Part shown: in pieces, positions 1 to 9,374 of the stretch
How the letters are laid out: each line of letters starts with the position of its first letter
Numbering within the stretch: the first letter of the stretch is position 1
Origin: Streptosporangium album
Lineage (GTDB): Bacteria > Actinomycetota > Actinomycetes > Streptosporangiales > Streptosporangiaceae
Assembly (NCBI RefSeq): GCF_014203795.1
Contig: NZ_JACHJU010000001.1
Span: 372,001 to 436,000, forward strand
Direction of reading: 5' to 3'
Length of the DNA stretch: 64,000 nt
Notes under the pieces: generated by a model
Databases searched by the model: none
Told to the model about the DNA's origin: nothing
Seen by the model: only the letters and a program-made list of their open reading frames with translations
Translations under genes and position numbers: made by a program

Positions 1-107
1 AGGCCGCCGGGGCTGCGCCGCCAGGTGTCCTCCCCCGCCCGGTCGACGGGAAGGCGGTTAGCCACGATCAGAAACGGACTGCGGCCCTGCACAAATTCCT
101 CCAGATA

Positions 108-130
108 GTAGTCTTACCCGTAACGACTAC
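108..130. other. Imperfect inverted repeat in a gene-free edge
   Basis: Arms GTAGTC and GACTAC enclose a second small dyad (TTAC/GTAA) offset by one base. It lies 16 bases beyond the stop codon of the leftmost minus-strand gene, so it could be a weak terminator or an operator for a gene left of the window. I see no coding sequence in positions 1-145. Confidence 0.3.
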
Positions 131-145
131 CCAATCTGGGCGTTT

Positions 146-952
146 CTATGACTTTACAGGTGGAAGTGTCCGGTTAATCCTTAGATCCGCCCGGACCATC
201 GTGGCGAGCTTCCGGGTGGCGGCGCGGTTGAGCGCCCCGCCGGCCACGGCGCCGGTGAGGAAGGGGCCGAGCGTGGTCAGGTTGCGCCCGAGGGTACGCA
301 TCAACCGGTTGCGCAGCGCGGTCTTGGTGGCGGTGCCCAGCGCGACGGTGACCGTGGCGGGGGACATGGGGTCGACCCCGCGCTGCTTGGACCAGGCGGT
401 GACGAAGGCCATCGCCCGCTGGGAGCCGTTACCGGGCACCGGTATGCCGTAGACCTCGTGAAGCTCGGCGATGAGCTTGACCTCGATCGCGGCCACCACG
501 AGAGTCTCGGCCACAAGCTGGGCGGGGGCGGACAGCAGCAGGGGCGGAGCGGCGAACTCGGCCGCCGCGAGGGCCCCGCCGATGGCGCCGACCGTCATGG
601 TCGCCTTGGACGCGGTGCGCGCCAGGTCGTCCGCCAGCGCCTCGGAGGTGAGACCGTGGTGGTGTTCGGAGAGGGTGGCGAGATCGCGGATCGGGATGCG
701 GGGGGCCACGGCCATGAACATGTCGGCCAGCCACCGGCCCCGGCCCGTCCCGGATGCCTTGGCCTTCTTCGCCCCTGTGGTCAGCCTCGTCGTGAGGCGG
801 CCGAGCAGCCGTCGCCGCTCGGCGCCATCCATGTCGCCGGGCTCCGCGAGCCTGCCGACGATCTCGGCCACTTCGTGCTCCGGTGTGCCGGCCGACCCCT
901 CGGCCGTGGAGTCGTCCGGCTTGGCACCGGTCCCTCTGTTCTCTGACGGCAT
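146..952 (-). CDS. Conserved hypothetical protein, 268 aa
   Basis: Function not recognised. I place the start at 952 because GGAGG sits nine bases upstream; the open frame continues further 5-prime but has no comparable ribosome site. The first 50 residues are polar and look disordered. From about residue 125 there is an Ala-rich stretch with several amphipathic or hydrophobic helices (AAAEFAAPPLLLSAP, then VAETLVVAAIEVKLIAE) and a final Gly/Ala helix near residue 230. This pattern fits a membrane-associated helical protein of the EcsC-like kind, but I cannot assign a family firmly. It lies 83 bases downstream of the DUF4193 gene on the same strand and may share its transcript. Confidence 0.7.
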   Translation of the reverse strand: MPSENRGTGAKPDDSTAEGSAGTPEHEVAEIVGRLAEPGDMDGAERRRLLGRLTTRLTTGAKKAKASGTGRGRWLADMFMAVAPRIPIRDLATLSEHHHGLTSEALADDLARTASKATMTVGAIGGALAAAEFAAPPLLLSAPAQLVAETLVVAAIEVKLIAELHEVYGIPVPGNGSQRAMAFVTAWSKQRGVDPMSPATVTVALGTATKTALRNRLMRTLGRNLTTLGPFLTGAVAGGALNRAATRKLATMVRADLRINRTLPPVKS

Positions 953-1035
953 GTCTCGGAACCTCCTCAAGGCTTGTCCTGGGGCCCTACCCTTCCATTG
1001 GAGAGCACACTTCGGACAGGCCGTCGGAATGATCG

Positions 1036-1335
1036 TCAGGCCGCGCACTCCCGGCAGATCTGCTGGCCGTTCCTTTCAACGGCGAGCTGACTGCGGTGAT
1101 GCACCAGGAAGCAACGCCCGCAGGTGAACTCGTCGGCCTGACGAGGAATCACCCGGAGCGAAAGCTCCTCGTTCGACAGATCCGCACCCGGCAGTTCGAG
1201 CGACTCGGCGAGATCCGTCTCGTCGATGTCGATGCTGCCCGAGGACTTGTCGGTACGGCGTGCCTGCAGTTCCTGAAGACTGTCCTCATTGAGGTCGTCG
1301 TCGGTCTTGCGTGGGCTGTCGTAATCGGTTGCCAT
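1036..1335 (-). CDS. DUF4193 family zinc-ribbon protein, 99 aa
   Basis: This small conserved actinobacterial protein has no assigned biochemical role. The N-terminus (MATDYDSPRKTDDDL) and the run ESLELPGADLS are hallmarks of the DUF4193 family. The C-terminal third carries FTCGRCFLVHHR and a closing ICRECAA, two CxxC pairs that should bind one zinc ion. Length equals the family norm. The ATG at 1335 has GGAG eight bases upstream. In Streptomyces the same gene sits beside cutRS, as here, so synteny supports the call. Recognition rests on family motifs and is confident; function stays open. Confidence 0.92.
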   Translation of the reverse strand: MATDYDSPRKTDDDLNEDSLQELQARRTDKSSGSIDIDETDLAESLELPGADLSNEELSLRVIPRQADEFTCGRCFLVHHRSQLAVERNGQQICRECAA

Positions 1336-1607
1336 CGGTCTGCTCCATCCCCCTCATCTATCTGTCTGCGCCGGCTCGCGCGTATGTAACGCACGAGAGG
1401 CCCAACTTGTGCCCAATCCGACAGAGAGATTCCTGCTTCGGTACCCCGCTGGAATAGGCGCTGAACCTCCCTACACGTGAGGGACCCGCCGCCAATAGGC
1501 ATGGTTAGCCAAATATGGCGTAAACCACAGCGTTGGCGACATGAACCACCGTGTTCGACGGCACATCCAACCACATGTACGGCGTGAACGAGACGCCCCC
1601 CGCCGGA
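1336..1607. other. Gap between cutS and the DUF4193 gene
   Basis: This stretch of 272 bases lies upstream of the DUF4193 gene and downstream of cutS, both on the minus strand, so it must hold the DUF4193 promoter. I see no convincing small gene and no strong hairpin. It is less GC-rich than its surroundings, as expected for a promoter region. Confidence 0.4.
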
Positions 1608-2990
1608 TCAGCGTGCCTGGAGTCTCACAGTCACCACCAGACCTCCTCCGTCCCTGGGAACGGCGGTCACGTTGCCCCCGTGAGCCCGCACGACCGCACG
1701 GACGATGGACAGCCCGAGACCCGCTCCCCTGGCCGATTCGACCCGGTCGGCGTTGAGCCGCCGGAACGGCTCGAACAGGCTGTTCACCTCGTATGCGGGC
1801 ACATGCGGCCCCGTGTTGGCCACCTGAACAACCAGTGCCCCCTCCACCATTCCCGTACGTACCCACAAACGTCCGGATTCGGGAAGGTTGTGCTTTATCG
1901 CGTTCTCCACGAGATTGGCCACGCAGCGCTCCAGCAGCACCGGATCGCCTTCGGTGGCGGCGTTCCGGAGCTCGGCGGTCATGGTGACCCCGGCCTCCTC
2001 GGCACGCGAGGTGAGCTGGTCAACGGCGGTCTCGGCGACGTCCTTCATGTCCACCGGCTTGCGCACGCTAAGCTCACGCTCGCTGCGGGCCAGGAGCAGC
2101 AGGCCCTCGATGAGCTGTTCGTTGCGGGCGTTGACCTCCAGGAGCGTACGGCCCAGCGCCTTGAGATCCCCCGACGCCTCGGGGTCTCCCAGGGCGATCT
2201 CCAGGACCGTCCGATTGATCGTCAAGGGGGTCCGGAGCTCGTGTGAGGCGTTGGCCACGAATCTTCGCTGTGTGTCGAACGCCACATTGAGCCTGGTCAG
2301 CATGGCGTCGAAGGTATCGGCCAGTTCCTTGAGCTCGTCGTTGGGCCCCTTGAGGTCGATCCGCTCGTGGGCGAGCGTGGTGCCGGAGAGCTTGCGGGCC
2401 GTCGTGGTCATCTGCTGGATCGGCTTGAGCGCCCGGTCGGCGACGAGATAACCGATGATGACCGCCAGGATGCCCACGCCCGCCAGGGCCATCAGCGAGC
2501 GGCTGAGCAGGGCGTTACGTGCCTCATAGACCGCGGCGACCCGGGCCAGGTTCCACTGCTCCTGGAACTTCTGCTCGTAGAGGGCCGGCGCGTCCGGCAG
2601 GCTGACGTGCGGCCAGGCCTCGTTGATGGCCCAGCCCACCATCATGTAGATCACGAACAGCAGGAGCATCCCTGCCACGAAGAACAGCACGCCGTAGGTG
2701 ATGGTGAGCCGCCACCGGATGCTGACCCGGTCGATGACCGCCCTCGCCCAGTCGGGGATCGTGGGCCGCACCGGAGGGACACCCGTCGGCGGCGGCCCGT
2801 CCCATACCGGCGGTCCGGTCGGCGGCGGGGCCTGGGCCCGGACCGGAGAGGTGAAGGACGGCCGCTCGCCCTTCCTGGCCTCCCTCTCGGAGTGCGGGCT
2901 GATCATCGGATGGGTGGGCACGGATCCGCGCGGCTCACCGGCCGGAACGGCGGCGCGCCGTTCCTCTCCCCCGCTCTCTGGAACACTCAC
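1608..2990 (-). CDS. cutS: Sensor histidine kinase CutS
   Basis: EnvZ/OmpR-type membrane kinase, 460 aa, partner of the regulator directly upstream. A Pro-rich cytoplasmic tail (1-90) leads to membrane helix one (about 97-117), a short outer loop of about 45 residues, and helix two (about 163-183). A HAMP linker follows, then the phospho-acceptor box with His250 (FVANASHELRTP), and an ATPase domain with an N-box around AIKHN and the G-box GAGLGLSIV. The GTG start at 2990 overlaps the cutR stop by four bases (GTGA), so translation is coupled. CutRS in Streptomyces is linked to secretion stress and antibiotic control (family knowledge). Oddity: the outer loop has no cysteine. Confidence 0.88.
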   Translation of the reverse strand: MSVPESGGEERRAAVPAGEPRGSVPTHPMISPHSEREARKGERPSFTSPVRAQAPPPTGPPVWDGPPPTGVPPVRPTIPDWARAVIDRVSIRWRLTITYGVLFFVAGMLLLFVIYMMVGWAINEAWPHVSLPDAPALYEQKFQEQWNLARVAAVYEARNALLSRSLMALAGVGILAVIIGYLVADRALKPIQQMTTTARKLSGTTLAHERIDLKGPNDELKELADTFDAMLTRLNVAFDTQRRFVANASHELRTPLTINRTVLEIALGDPEASGDLKALGRTLLEVNARNEQLIEGLLLLARSERELSVRKPVDMKDVAETAVDQLTSRAEEAGVTMTAELRNAATEGDPVLLERCVANLVENAIKHNLPESGRLWVRTGMVEGALVVQVANTGPHVPAYEVNSLFEPFRRLNADRVESARGAGLGLSIVRAVVRAHGGNVTAVPRDGGGLVVTVRLQAR

Positions 2991-3640
2991 AGCTTGTATC
3001 CGACTCCGGGCACCGTCTCGATCACCTGAGGCTCGCCCAGCTTCTTCCTCAGCGTCATCATGGTGACGCGCACCACGTTGGTGAACGGGTCGATGTTCTC
3101 GTCCCAGGCCTTGTCCAGCAGATCCTCCTGGCTGACGACGGCGCCCTCGGCGCGCATCAGCTCCTCCAGGACCGCGAACTCCTTCTTGGTGAGCGCGACC
3201 TCCTGACCGTCCCTGGTGACCAGCCGCTTGCCCGGGTCGAGGCGGACCCCGGCCCGTTCCAGCACCGGCGGCAACGCCGGGGCCGAGCGGCGGCCCAGCG
3301 CCCGCACCCGCGCGACGAGCTCGATGAACACGAAGGGTTTGGCCAGGTAGTCGTCGGCGCCCAGCCCCAGCCCCTCCACCTTGTCGTCGACGTCCCCGGA
3401 GGCGGTCAGCATCAGGATGCGCGACGCGGTCCGCTCCGCCACCAGGCGGCGGCAGACCTCGTCGCCGTGGACCTTGGGCAGGTCCCGGTCCAAGACGATC
3501 ACGTCATAGTCGATGTAGCCGGTCCGTTCCAGCGCGCTGGCACCGTCGTAGGCCACATCCACGGCCATGGCCTCCCGCCGGAGCCCGGTCGCGATCGCGT
3601 CGGCGAGCACCCGCTCGTCCTCAACCACAAGCACCCGCAC
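2987..3640 (-). CDS. cutR: Response regulator CutR
   Basis: OmpR-type regulator of 217 aa. The receiver domain shows the acidic pair in VVEDE, the phospho-acceptor Asp in VIVLDRDLP, the Thr of MLTAS and the Lys of LAKPF. The C-terminal winged helix ends with FTNVVRVTMMTLRKKLGEP and a VPGVGYKL tail. I start at GTG 3640 because AGGAGG lies eleven bases upstream and the translated product then begins VRVLVVEDE, as in Streptomyces CutR; the open frame runs 56 codons further without support. It is first in a two-gene operon with cutS and diverges from a small gene at 3857. Confidence 0.9.
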   Translation of the reverse strand: MRVLVVEDERVLADAIATGLRREAMAVDVAYDGASALERTGYIDYDVIVLDRDLPKVHGDEVCRRLVAERTASRILMLTASGDVDDKVEGLGLGADDYLAKPFVFIELVARVRALGRRSAPALPPVLERAGVRLDPGKRLVTRDGQEVALTKKEFAVLEELMRAEGAVVSQEDLLDKAWDENIDPFTNVVRVTMMTLRKKLGEPQVIETVPGVGYKL

Positions 3641-3856
3641 GGCCTTTCGTACCTCCTGTGAAATAAGGGAGAGCCGCTGAGCGGCCTCCCATTGTCGGCA
3701 CACTCCCCGTAAGCCGGCGGTAAGGCCGGTGCCCCAACAACCACAGTCCGTGATGTGTGACACATACAGGTTTAGCCGATACGCGTTGCTGGGTACAGCC
3801 GGAGCCAACCCCCATACCAGCTTTACCCTTCAGTCCCCCTTGAGAAAGAAGGTGAG

Positions 3857-4021
3857 ATGGGCGAGTTCACCACCACGATCGAACACCGCCTCGACCAGGC
3901 CTACAGGAACCTGCAAGAGGCCGAGTCGAGCGGCGACGACTACCTCGCCGACACCCTCACCGCCGAGATCGAGGATCTCCGCCGTCTGGCCACAGACAAC
4001 GGCGTCCCCATCCAGCGCTGA
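3857..4021 (+). CDS. Small conserved hypothetical protein, 54 aa
   Basis: The ATG at 3857 is preceded by an AAGGTGAG purine tract and the frame ends at a TGA just before a strong hairpin. The product begins MGEFTTTIEHRLDQAY and ends RRLATDNGVPIQR. It is acidic, strongly helical and has no membrane segment or cysteine. Heptad-like spacing (LDQAYRNLQEAE) suggests a short coiled coil. A small gene at this position, between cutR and the inositol phosphatase gene, is also expected from Streptomyces synteny, which is why I believe it is real. Function unknown. Confidence 0.75.
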   Translation: MGEFTTTIEHRLDQAYRNLQEAESSGDDYLADTLTAEIEDLRRLATDNGVPIQR

Positions 4022-4025
4022 TGTG

Positions 4026-4059
4026 AAAAGCCCCCCGGTGCGTCGCCGGGGGGCTTTTT
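4026..4059. terminator. Strong bidirectional terminator
   Basis: AAAAG plus six C's is followed by a seven-base spacer, six G's and CTTTTT. The stem is about eleven base pairs with T-tracts on both strands. It separates the small plus-strand gene from the convergent inositol phosphatase gene and can end both transcripts. Confidence 0.92.
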
Positions 4060-4095
4060 CATGTGCCGGCCGGGCCTTGCGCGGCCGGCATGCCT

Positions 4096-4896
4096 TCAGG
4101 CGTCGCGCTCCGGGTTCAGCGGTACCAGCAGCTCGTGCAACTCCTCGAACAGGCCCGGCGCCGCGCAGAGCGTGAGCTCCGGGTTGGCCGGTCTGCCGTT
4201 CAGACCGCCCAACCTGGCTCCCGCCTCGGTGGCGACGAGACCACCGGCCGCGTAGTCCCAGGCCTGCGGACCCCGCTCGTAGTAGCCGTCCACCCGGCCG
4301 GCCGCCACCGAGCACAGGTCCGCCGCCGCCGAACCGGCCCGGCGGATGTCGCGCACGCGCGGCACCACGTGGGTGAGCACCTCCGCCTGGACCTTCCGCC
4401 GCCCGACCTCGTAACCGAACCCGGTGGCGATCAACGCCCGGTTCAGCGGCACACCGGTGTTGCAGTGCAGCCGCTCCCCCGCCAGCCACGCGCCCTCGCC
4501 CTTGGCCGCGGTGAAGACCTCCCCGCGGGGCACCACGTTGACCACGCCGGCGACGACCTCGCCGTCGACCTCGACCGCGATGCTGACCGCCCAGTCGGGC
4601 AGGCCGTACAGGAAGTTGACCGTCCCGTCGATCGGGTCCACGATCCAGCGGACCCGGCCGCCGCCGGTCGAGCCGCCCTCCTCGCCGAGGATCGCGTCAT
4701 CCGGCCTGACCGCCTTGATCCTGGCGCGGATCAGCTCCTCCGACGCCCGGTCCAGCGCGGTCACCACGTCGGTGGGGCTGGACTTGGTGGCCAGCACCTC
4801 GGGCCGGGCGGGCCGTTTGGCCAGGAGCATCTCCCCGGCCTCCCGGGCGATCTCCTCGGCCAGGTGGGCGAAGGTGCCCACGGTCTCCACCGTCAC
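4096..4896 (-). CDS. Inositol monophosphatase family protein, 266 aa
   Basis: Mg-dependent sugar or inositol phosphate phosphatase. The two family signatures are present: the acidic GEEGG followed by WIVDPIDGTVNFLYG (metal-binding DPIDGT), and near the C-terminus the WDYAAGGLVATEAG motif. Length matches the family. GTG start at 4896 with GGGGGGAG upstream. Its usual roles are inositol 1-phosphate hydrolysis for phosphatidylinositol and mycothiol synthesis, or histidinol-phosphate cleavage; the sequence alone does not decide. It lies downstream of the S9 peptidase on the same strand with a 54-base gap, so the two may be co-transcribed. Confidence 0.9.
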   Translation of the reverse strand: MTVETVGTFAHLAEEIAREAGEMLLAKRPARPEVLATKSSPTDVVTALDRASEELIRARIKAVRPDDAILGEEGGSTGGGRVRWIVDPIDGTVNFLYGLPDWAVSIAVEVDGEVVAGVVNVVPRGEVFTAAKGEGAWLAGERLHCNTGVPLNRALIATGFGYEVGRRKVQAEVLTHVVPRVRDIRRAGSAAADLCSVAAGRVDGYYERGPQAWDYAAGGLVATEAGARLGGLNGRPANPELTLCAAPGLFEELHELLVPLNPERDA

Positions 4897-4950
4897 GATC
4901 GCTCCCCCCTCATCGTCGTTTCGCGGGGCGCGCCGGGTGGCCGGTCCGGT

Positions 4951-6930
4951 TCACGAGAGCGACTCCGGCCGCTTCCACTCCCGGCCGAGAACGTGCTGGT
5001 CCAGGAAGGCCAGCACCGTCTCGTACCAGACGACGGCGTTGCCCGGCTTGAGCACCCAGTGGTTCTCGTCCGGGAAGTACAGGAACTTCGACTCCACGTC
5101 CGAGCGCTGCAGGTCCCACCACAGGCGCAGGCCCTCGCCGATGGGCACCCGGTAGTCCTTGTCCCCGTGGATGACCAGCATCGGCGTGGAGATCTCCGGC
5201 AGGGACAGGTGCGGGGAGAGCTTGCCGTACAGCTCACCGCCGACCGGCCCGAACTCCCGCTGCCAATAGGCGGGGGCGTCGGTGGTGCCGGCGAACTGGT
5301 CCAGGTTCCAGAGCGAGGCGTGGGTGACGATCGCCTTGAACCGGTCGGTGTGCCCGGCGACCCAGTTGGCCATGTAGCCGCCGAACGATCCGCCCATGGC
5401 GGCGGTCCGGGTGGCGTCCACCTCGGGCAGCTCCAGCGCGGCGTCGGTGATCGACATCAGGTCGGCGTGGGTGCGCGGGCCCCAGTCGGCCCAGCCGCGC
5501 CTGATCATCTCGGGTCCGTAACCGGTGGACAGGCAGGGGTCGGGCAGCAGGACGGCGTAGCCGTGCTGGGCCATGATCCACGGGTTCCACCGCCATGACC
5601 AGTCGTTCCAGCTCGACAGCGGGCCGCCGTGGATCCAGAGCAGGAACGGCGCGGGGTTCTCCGCCGAGGCCCCCTCGGGCAGCACGAGCCAGGCCCGGAC
5701 CGTCGCACCGTCGTCGGTGGTCGCGGTGACCTCGGTCAGGGTGCCGGGCAGCTCCAGCTCGGGCGCCGGGGAGGCCAGCTCCTCGACCGTGCCGTCGGCG
5801 GTGACGCGGACCGGTCCGGCGGCGCGGTCCACCGCGCTGCGCAGCGCGTAGACGGCGCCGTCGGAGGCGACGTTGAGCGAGGAGTAGGCGCCGTCGTCGG
5901 GCGTGAGCCGCGCCGGCTCGGAGCCGTCGGCGGGGACGTGGAAGATCGGGCGCCGGCCGTTGTGGTCGGCGGCCACGTACAGGGAGCGCGAGTCGGGAGC
6001 CCAGGCGATGTCCGCCGGCCAGAGCTCGCCGCCGGCGGCGTGCCCCTCCCCGGTGGCCAGGTCCACGACCCACAGGGTGGGTTCGGGGATGCTCTCGGCG
6101 GTGGCCTGGTTGGCGCGCACGCACACGACCAGACGCCCGTCGGGAGAAACCTTGATCGGACCGTCGAAGTCGTGGCCGTCCTGCTCGGCCAGGACCCGCT
6201 GGGCTCCGGCGTCGGCCGTCTCGATCGCCACCAGCCGGGAGCGCGTCTCGCCGGCCGGCAACAGCACCGTCCAGGTCGTCACGACCGTCCCGCCGTCGGG
6301 GGTCACGTCGTAGGAGGCCTCGGTCAACGCCTTGCCCGGCTGCGGGGTGAGGTCCCTGACCTCGGTCAGCCGGTCGTCGCCGAGGTTCCCGGCGAACAGC
6401 CGGGGCTCGCCGGGGCCGAGGTCATGGTCCCAGTAGCGCACCGGGGAGCTCTCGTGCAGGATCGCGCTGATCCCGGCCTCCTTGCGGGCCTTGCGCCGCT
6501 CGTCCTCGGTGGCCTCGTCACCGGGCAGGACGTCGGAGCCGAAGACCACGCTCCGGCCGCCGGTCGCGAAGCCCGCCACGCCTCCGGGCCGGGAGGCGAT
6601 CTGCCTGGCCTCGCCGCCGGCCGCGGGCAGCAGCCAGAGCGCCGGGACCTCCTCGTCTGCGTCCTTGACGGTCGGGTCGGGGCGGCGCGAGCCGAAGAGC
6701 AGATCACCCTCGGAGGTGAACTCGGCGCCGGCCTCGCCCTTGACTGATCTGGTCAGCCGGTACGGTCTGCGCCCGTCGAGGGGGATCTCCCACAGGGACG
6801 TTCCGTAGGACTTGCCGTCGGCGTTCAGGGCCTGCACGATGCTGACCAGACGGGTTCCGTCAGGGGAGAGCCGCAGGGACGCCACCCGCGGTACGCCGAC
6901 ATAGTCGCGAATGTCGTTGAAAGGGGTCAC
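4951..6930 (-). CDS. S9 family prolyl oligopeptidase-type peptidase
   Basis: Serine peptidase of 659 aa, probably cytoplasmic since no signal peptide is visible. The first two thirds form a beta-propeller with recurring SPDG-type turns (LSPDGTRLV, VSPDGRLVV, APDSRSLYV), which gates substrate access. The C-terminal alpha/beta hydrolase domain has the nucleophile in MGGSFGGYMANW, the Asp in HGDKDYRVP and the His in FPDENHWVL. The oxyanion segment is WIHGGP. The GTG at 6930 has a GGAGG that abuts it with no spacer, so either the message is nearly leaderless or a start slightly downstream is used. Likely a dipeptidyl or acylaminoacyl peptidase. Confidence 0.92.
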   Translation of the reverse strand: MTPFNDIRDYVGVPRVASLRLSPDGTRLVSIVQALNADGKSYGTSLWEIPLDGRRPYRLTRSVKGEAGAEFTSEGDLLFGSRRPDPTVKDADEEVPALWLLPAAGGEARQIASRPGGVAGFATGGRSVVFGSDVLPGDEATEDERRKARKEAGISAILHESSPVRYWDHDLGPGEPRLFAGNLGDDRLTEVRDLTPQPGKALTEASYDVTPDGGTVVTTWTVLLPAGETRSRLVAIETADAGAQRVLAEQDGHDFDGPIKVSPDGRLVVCVRANQATAESIPEPTLWVVDLATGEGHAAGGELWPADIAWAPDSRSLYVAADHNGRRPIFHVPADGSEPARLTPDDGAYSSLNVASDGAVYALRSAVDRAAGPVRVTADGTVEELASPAPELELPGTLTEVTATTDDGATVRAWLVLPEGASAENPAPFLLWIHGGPLSSWNDWSWRWNPWIMAQHGYAVLLPDPCLSTGYGPEMIRRGWADWGPRTHADLMSITDAALELPEVDATRTAAMGGSFGGYMANWVAGHTDRFKAIVTHASLWNLDQFAGTTDAPAYWQREFGPVGGELYGKLSPHLSLPEISTPMLVIHGDKDYRVPIGEGLRLWWDLQRSDVESKFLYFPDENHWVLKPGNAVVWYETVLAFLDQHVLGREWKRPESLS

Positions 6931-7035
6931 CCTCCGAACCTACATCGGGCGTCGTCACCGGTCGCGCATCCGTAGGGGCCCGCCACCGAAAAACCAGATG
7001 TGACCATGCATGAGGACGTCCCGGCATGCGGTTTG

Positions 7036-8034
7036 ATGAATGCCATGGGGACCTATGACGCATTGCTCGTCGTCTCGTTCGGAGGGCCGGAGAAGCCCGA
7101 CGACGTGATGCCGTTTCTGGAGAACGTCGTGCGGGGCCGGGGGATCCCGCGCGAGCGGCTGCTGGAGGTCGAGGCTCACTACCAGCGTTTCGGCGGGATG
7201 AGCCCGATCAACCAGCGGTGCCGCGACCTGATCACGGCGGTCGGCCCGACCATCGACCTGCCGGTCTACTGGGGGAACCGCAACTGGCATCCCTATCTGG
7301 AGGACACGCTCCGCCAGATGGCCGCCGACGGCGTGCGCAGGGCGGCGGCGTTCGTCACCGCCGCCTACAGCTCCTACTCGGCCTGCCGGCAGTACATCGA
7401 CGACATCGCGCTGGCCAGGGCCGCGGTGGAGGGCGCCCCGGAGATCGTCAAGCTCCGGCACTACTTCGACCACCCCGGCTTCGTCGCGGCCATGGTGGAA
7501 CACACCCGCGAGGCGCTCGCGGAGCTGCCGGCCGAGCACCGGGACGCCGCGCGCCTGGTCTTCACCGCACACAGCATCCCGACGTCGATGGCCGACACGG
7601 CCGGCCCGCAGGGCGGGGCCTACGAGGCGCAGCTACGCCGGGCGGCCTCGTTGATCACCGCCGAGCTGGGCGGCGACCGGCCGTGGGACCTGGTCTGGCA
7701 GAGCCGCAGCGGCGCCCCGCACATCCCCTGGCTGGAGCCCGACGTCTGCGACCATCTGCGGGAGGTCGACGCCCCCGCGGTGGTGCTGGTGCCGATCGGG
7801 TTCGTCTCCGACCACATGGAGGTCGTCTACGACCTCGACGTGGAGGCGGTGGAGGTGGCCGAGGAGATCGGTCTCCCGCTGGCCAGGGCCGCCACCGCGG
7901 GCACCCACCCCCGGTTCGTCTCGATGATCGGCGAGCTGCTGGCCGAACCGGAGCCGGTGGCCTGCGCGGCCACCTGCTGCCCCGCCCCACCGCGCCGCCC
8001 GGTCCAGCCGTCGGGGGCGGGCCGTCAGGGGTAG
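7036..8034 (+). CDS. hemH: Ferrochelatase, coproporphyrin III type
   Basis: Inserts Fe(II) into the porphyrin ring in heme synthesis; in actinobacteria the substrate is coproporphyrin III (CpfC). The N-terminus [13 protein letters not shown] and the stretch [26 protein letters not shown] (here [12 protein letters not shown]) are typical. The catalytic His lies in [12 protein letters not shown] and the second metal-site Glu in [11 protein letters not shown]. The tail CAATCC, together with the internal Cys of SACRQYIDD, gives the four-Cys set that binds a [2Fe-2S] cluster in Mycobacterium ferrochelatase (family knowledge). ATGs at 7036 and 7045 are both possible and neither has a clear ribosome site. 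Its last ten bases overlap the convergent transglycosylase gene. Confidence 0.93.
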   Translation: MNAMGTYDALLVVSFGGPEKPDDVMPFLENVVRGRGIPRERLLEVEAHYQRFGGMSPINQRCRDLITAVGPTIDLPVYWGNRNWHPYLEDTLRQMAADGVRRAAAFVTAAYSSYSACRQYIDDIALARAAVEGAPEIVKLRHYFDHPGFVAAMVEHTREALAELPAEHRDAARLVFTAHSIPTSMADTAGPQGGAYEAQLRRAASLITAELGGDRPWDLVWQSRSGAPHIPWLEPDVCDHLREVDAPAVVLVPIGFVSDHMEVVYDLDVEAVEVAEEIGLPLARAATAGTHPRFVSMIGELLAEPEPVACAATCCPAPPRRPVQPSGAGRQG

Positions 8035-9257
8035 GCGCGGGCGTAGCCCTGGGAGATGGACATGACCTTGGCGACATACGACCAGGAGTGGTTGTAGAAC
8101 CAGATGGCCTTCTCCAGCTTTTTGCCGCCCTGCCCCGCTCCGTTGGCGCACAGGTAGCCGGCCGCCGAGGGGACGGCGTCGTAGGGGCTCCAGATGTTCG
8201 CGACGCCGTCGCCGTCGCCGTCCACACCGTAGGTCTTCCAGGTGGCGGGCATGAACTGCATGGGCCCCTGGGCTCCCGCCGAGGACGGCCCGTTGTTGCG
8301 CCCGTGCGAGCTCTCCACCTGGCCGATCGCGGCGAGCACCGTCCATGACAGGCCAGGGCAGGCCACGGCCGACCTGCGATACAGCTCCAGGTAGCTGCCG
8401 GGCCGTCCGACGGCCACCTGCCGGACCGCGCCCGGCTGCCTGCCGGTGGTGGCCTCGTCCGTGGTCGCGTTCTCCGTGGCGGGCCTGCCGATGGTGGGCT
8501 TCTTCACGGCGGCCGTACGGCCCGCGCCCACGGTGACCACCTGGGCGCCGGAGCTCAGCAGCCTGCGCACCCGGGCGTTCAGGGTGGCCACGGCCTTCTG
8601 CGGACCGTTCACCAGCAGTGCCACGCCCGGCAGCAGCCCGAGCCGCCGCCCGGTCTCGGCGCTCACCAGGCCGTCCACGCCGGGCAGGCCGAACGGGGCG
8701 GAGGCCGCGACCCTGAGCCGGATGCCGCCGTCCACCTGGTACTGCGAGCCGAGGGCCAGCCCGAGACGGCGCACGGCCGAACTGTCGGCGACGAACTCTC
8801 CCGCGGCCAGCGCGCTCCAGACGCCGGGCTGCTCGGCCACGGCCTTCGGCGCCCAGGTGCGGAACCGGGACGGATCGACCGCGAGCAGGTTGAGTCCGAC
8901 CCCGGAGACCTTGACCGCGCCCCCGTCGAAGGAGTCCACCTTCTCCACATACTTGAGCTGGGAGATGTCCTCCAGGGTCTGCTGGGACAGTGTCGCCTGG
9001 GAGATGACCAGCAGCCGGGGCGGCGTGAGGGCGATCTCGGCGCTCTGGGGTGCCGGGGTGGGGCTGGCGACCGGAGGGCTGGGCACAGGGGTGAGCGCCG
9101 CCAGGTCCCGGACGCCGGACTCGGCCGCGGCGACCGTGAGAGAGCCGGTGGGACGGGTGACGACGAACACCACGCCGCCGACGACCGCGAGCGCGACCAC
9201 GACGGCGAGTATCGTGACGAAAGCCCACAACCGGGGAAGATGCGACACCGCGCTCAC
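8025..9257 (-). CDS. Membrane-anchored lytic transglycosylase
   Basis: Peptidoglycan-cleaving enzyme, 410 aa. One N-terminal membrane helix ([24 protein letters not shown]) holds it on the outer face. A Pro/Ala linker and an unknown domain (about 60-260) follow, then a C-terminal SLT fold. The catalytic Glu is in [11 protein letters not shown], followed by [13 protein letters not shown] and [15 protein letters not shown], the usual Gln/Met and Asp/Gly motifs. I start at GTG 9257; another GTG lies ten bases further in. The open frame upstream is antisense to the MFS gene and is not credible. It shares a promoter region with that divergent gene. Confidence 0.87.
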   Translation of the reverse strand: MSAVSHLPRLWAFVTILAVVVALAVVGGVVFVVTRPTGSLTVAAAESGVRDLAALTPVPSPPVASPTPAPQSAEIALTPPRLLVISQATLSQQTLEDISQLKYVEKVDSFDGGAVKVSGVGLNLLAVDPSRFRTWAPKAVAEQPGVWSALAAGEFVADSSAVRRLGLALGSQYQVDGGIRLRVAASAPFGLPGVDGLVSAETGRRLGLLPGVALLVNGPQKAVATLNARVRRLLSSGAQVVTVGAGRTAAVKKPTIGRPATENATTDEATTGRQPGAVRQVAVGRPGSYLELYRRSAVACPGLSWTVLAAIGQVESSHGRNNGPSSAGAQGPMQFMPATWKTYGVDGDGDGVANIWSPYDAVPSAAGYLCANGAGQGGKKLEKAIWFYNHSWSYVAKVMSISQGYARAYP

Positions 9258-9374
9258 GTTAGCCCCAACAGGCCGCGGCGCGTGCCATTGCCAGGAAAAT
9301 AGCTTGCCAGGCAGTGGTTTGGTGCGAAATCGTCGGTACGATCTACGTCTGAAACGCGCAAGGGGGAACCGCCG

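Noticed and set aside
4063-5598. 511-codon plus-strand frame opposite the inositol phosphatase and S9 peptidase
   Set aside because: Antisense to two clear enzymes and without domain content.
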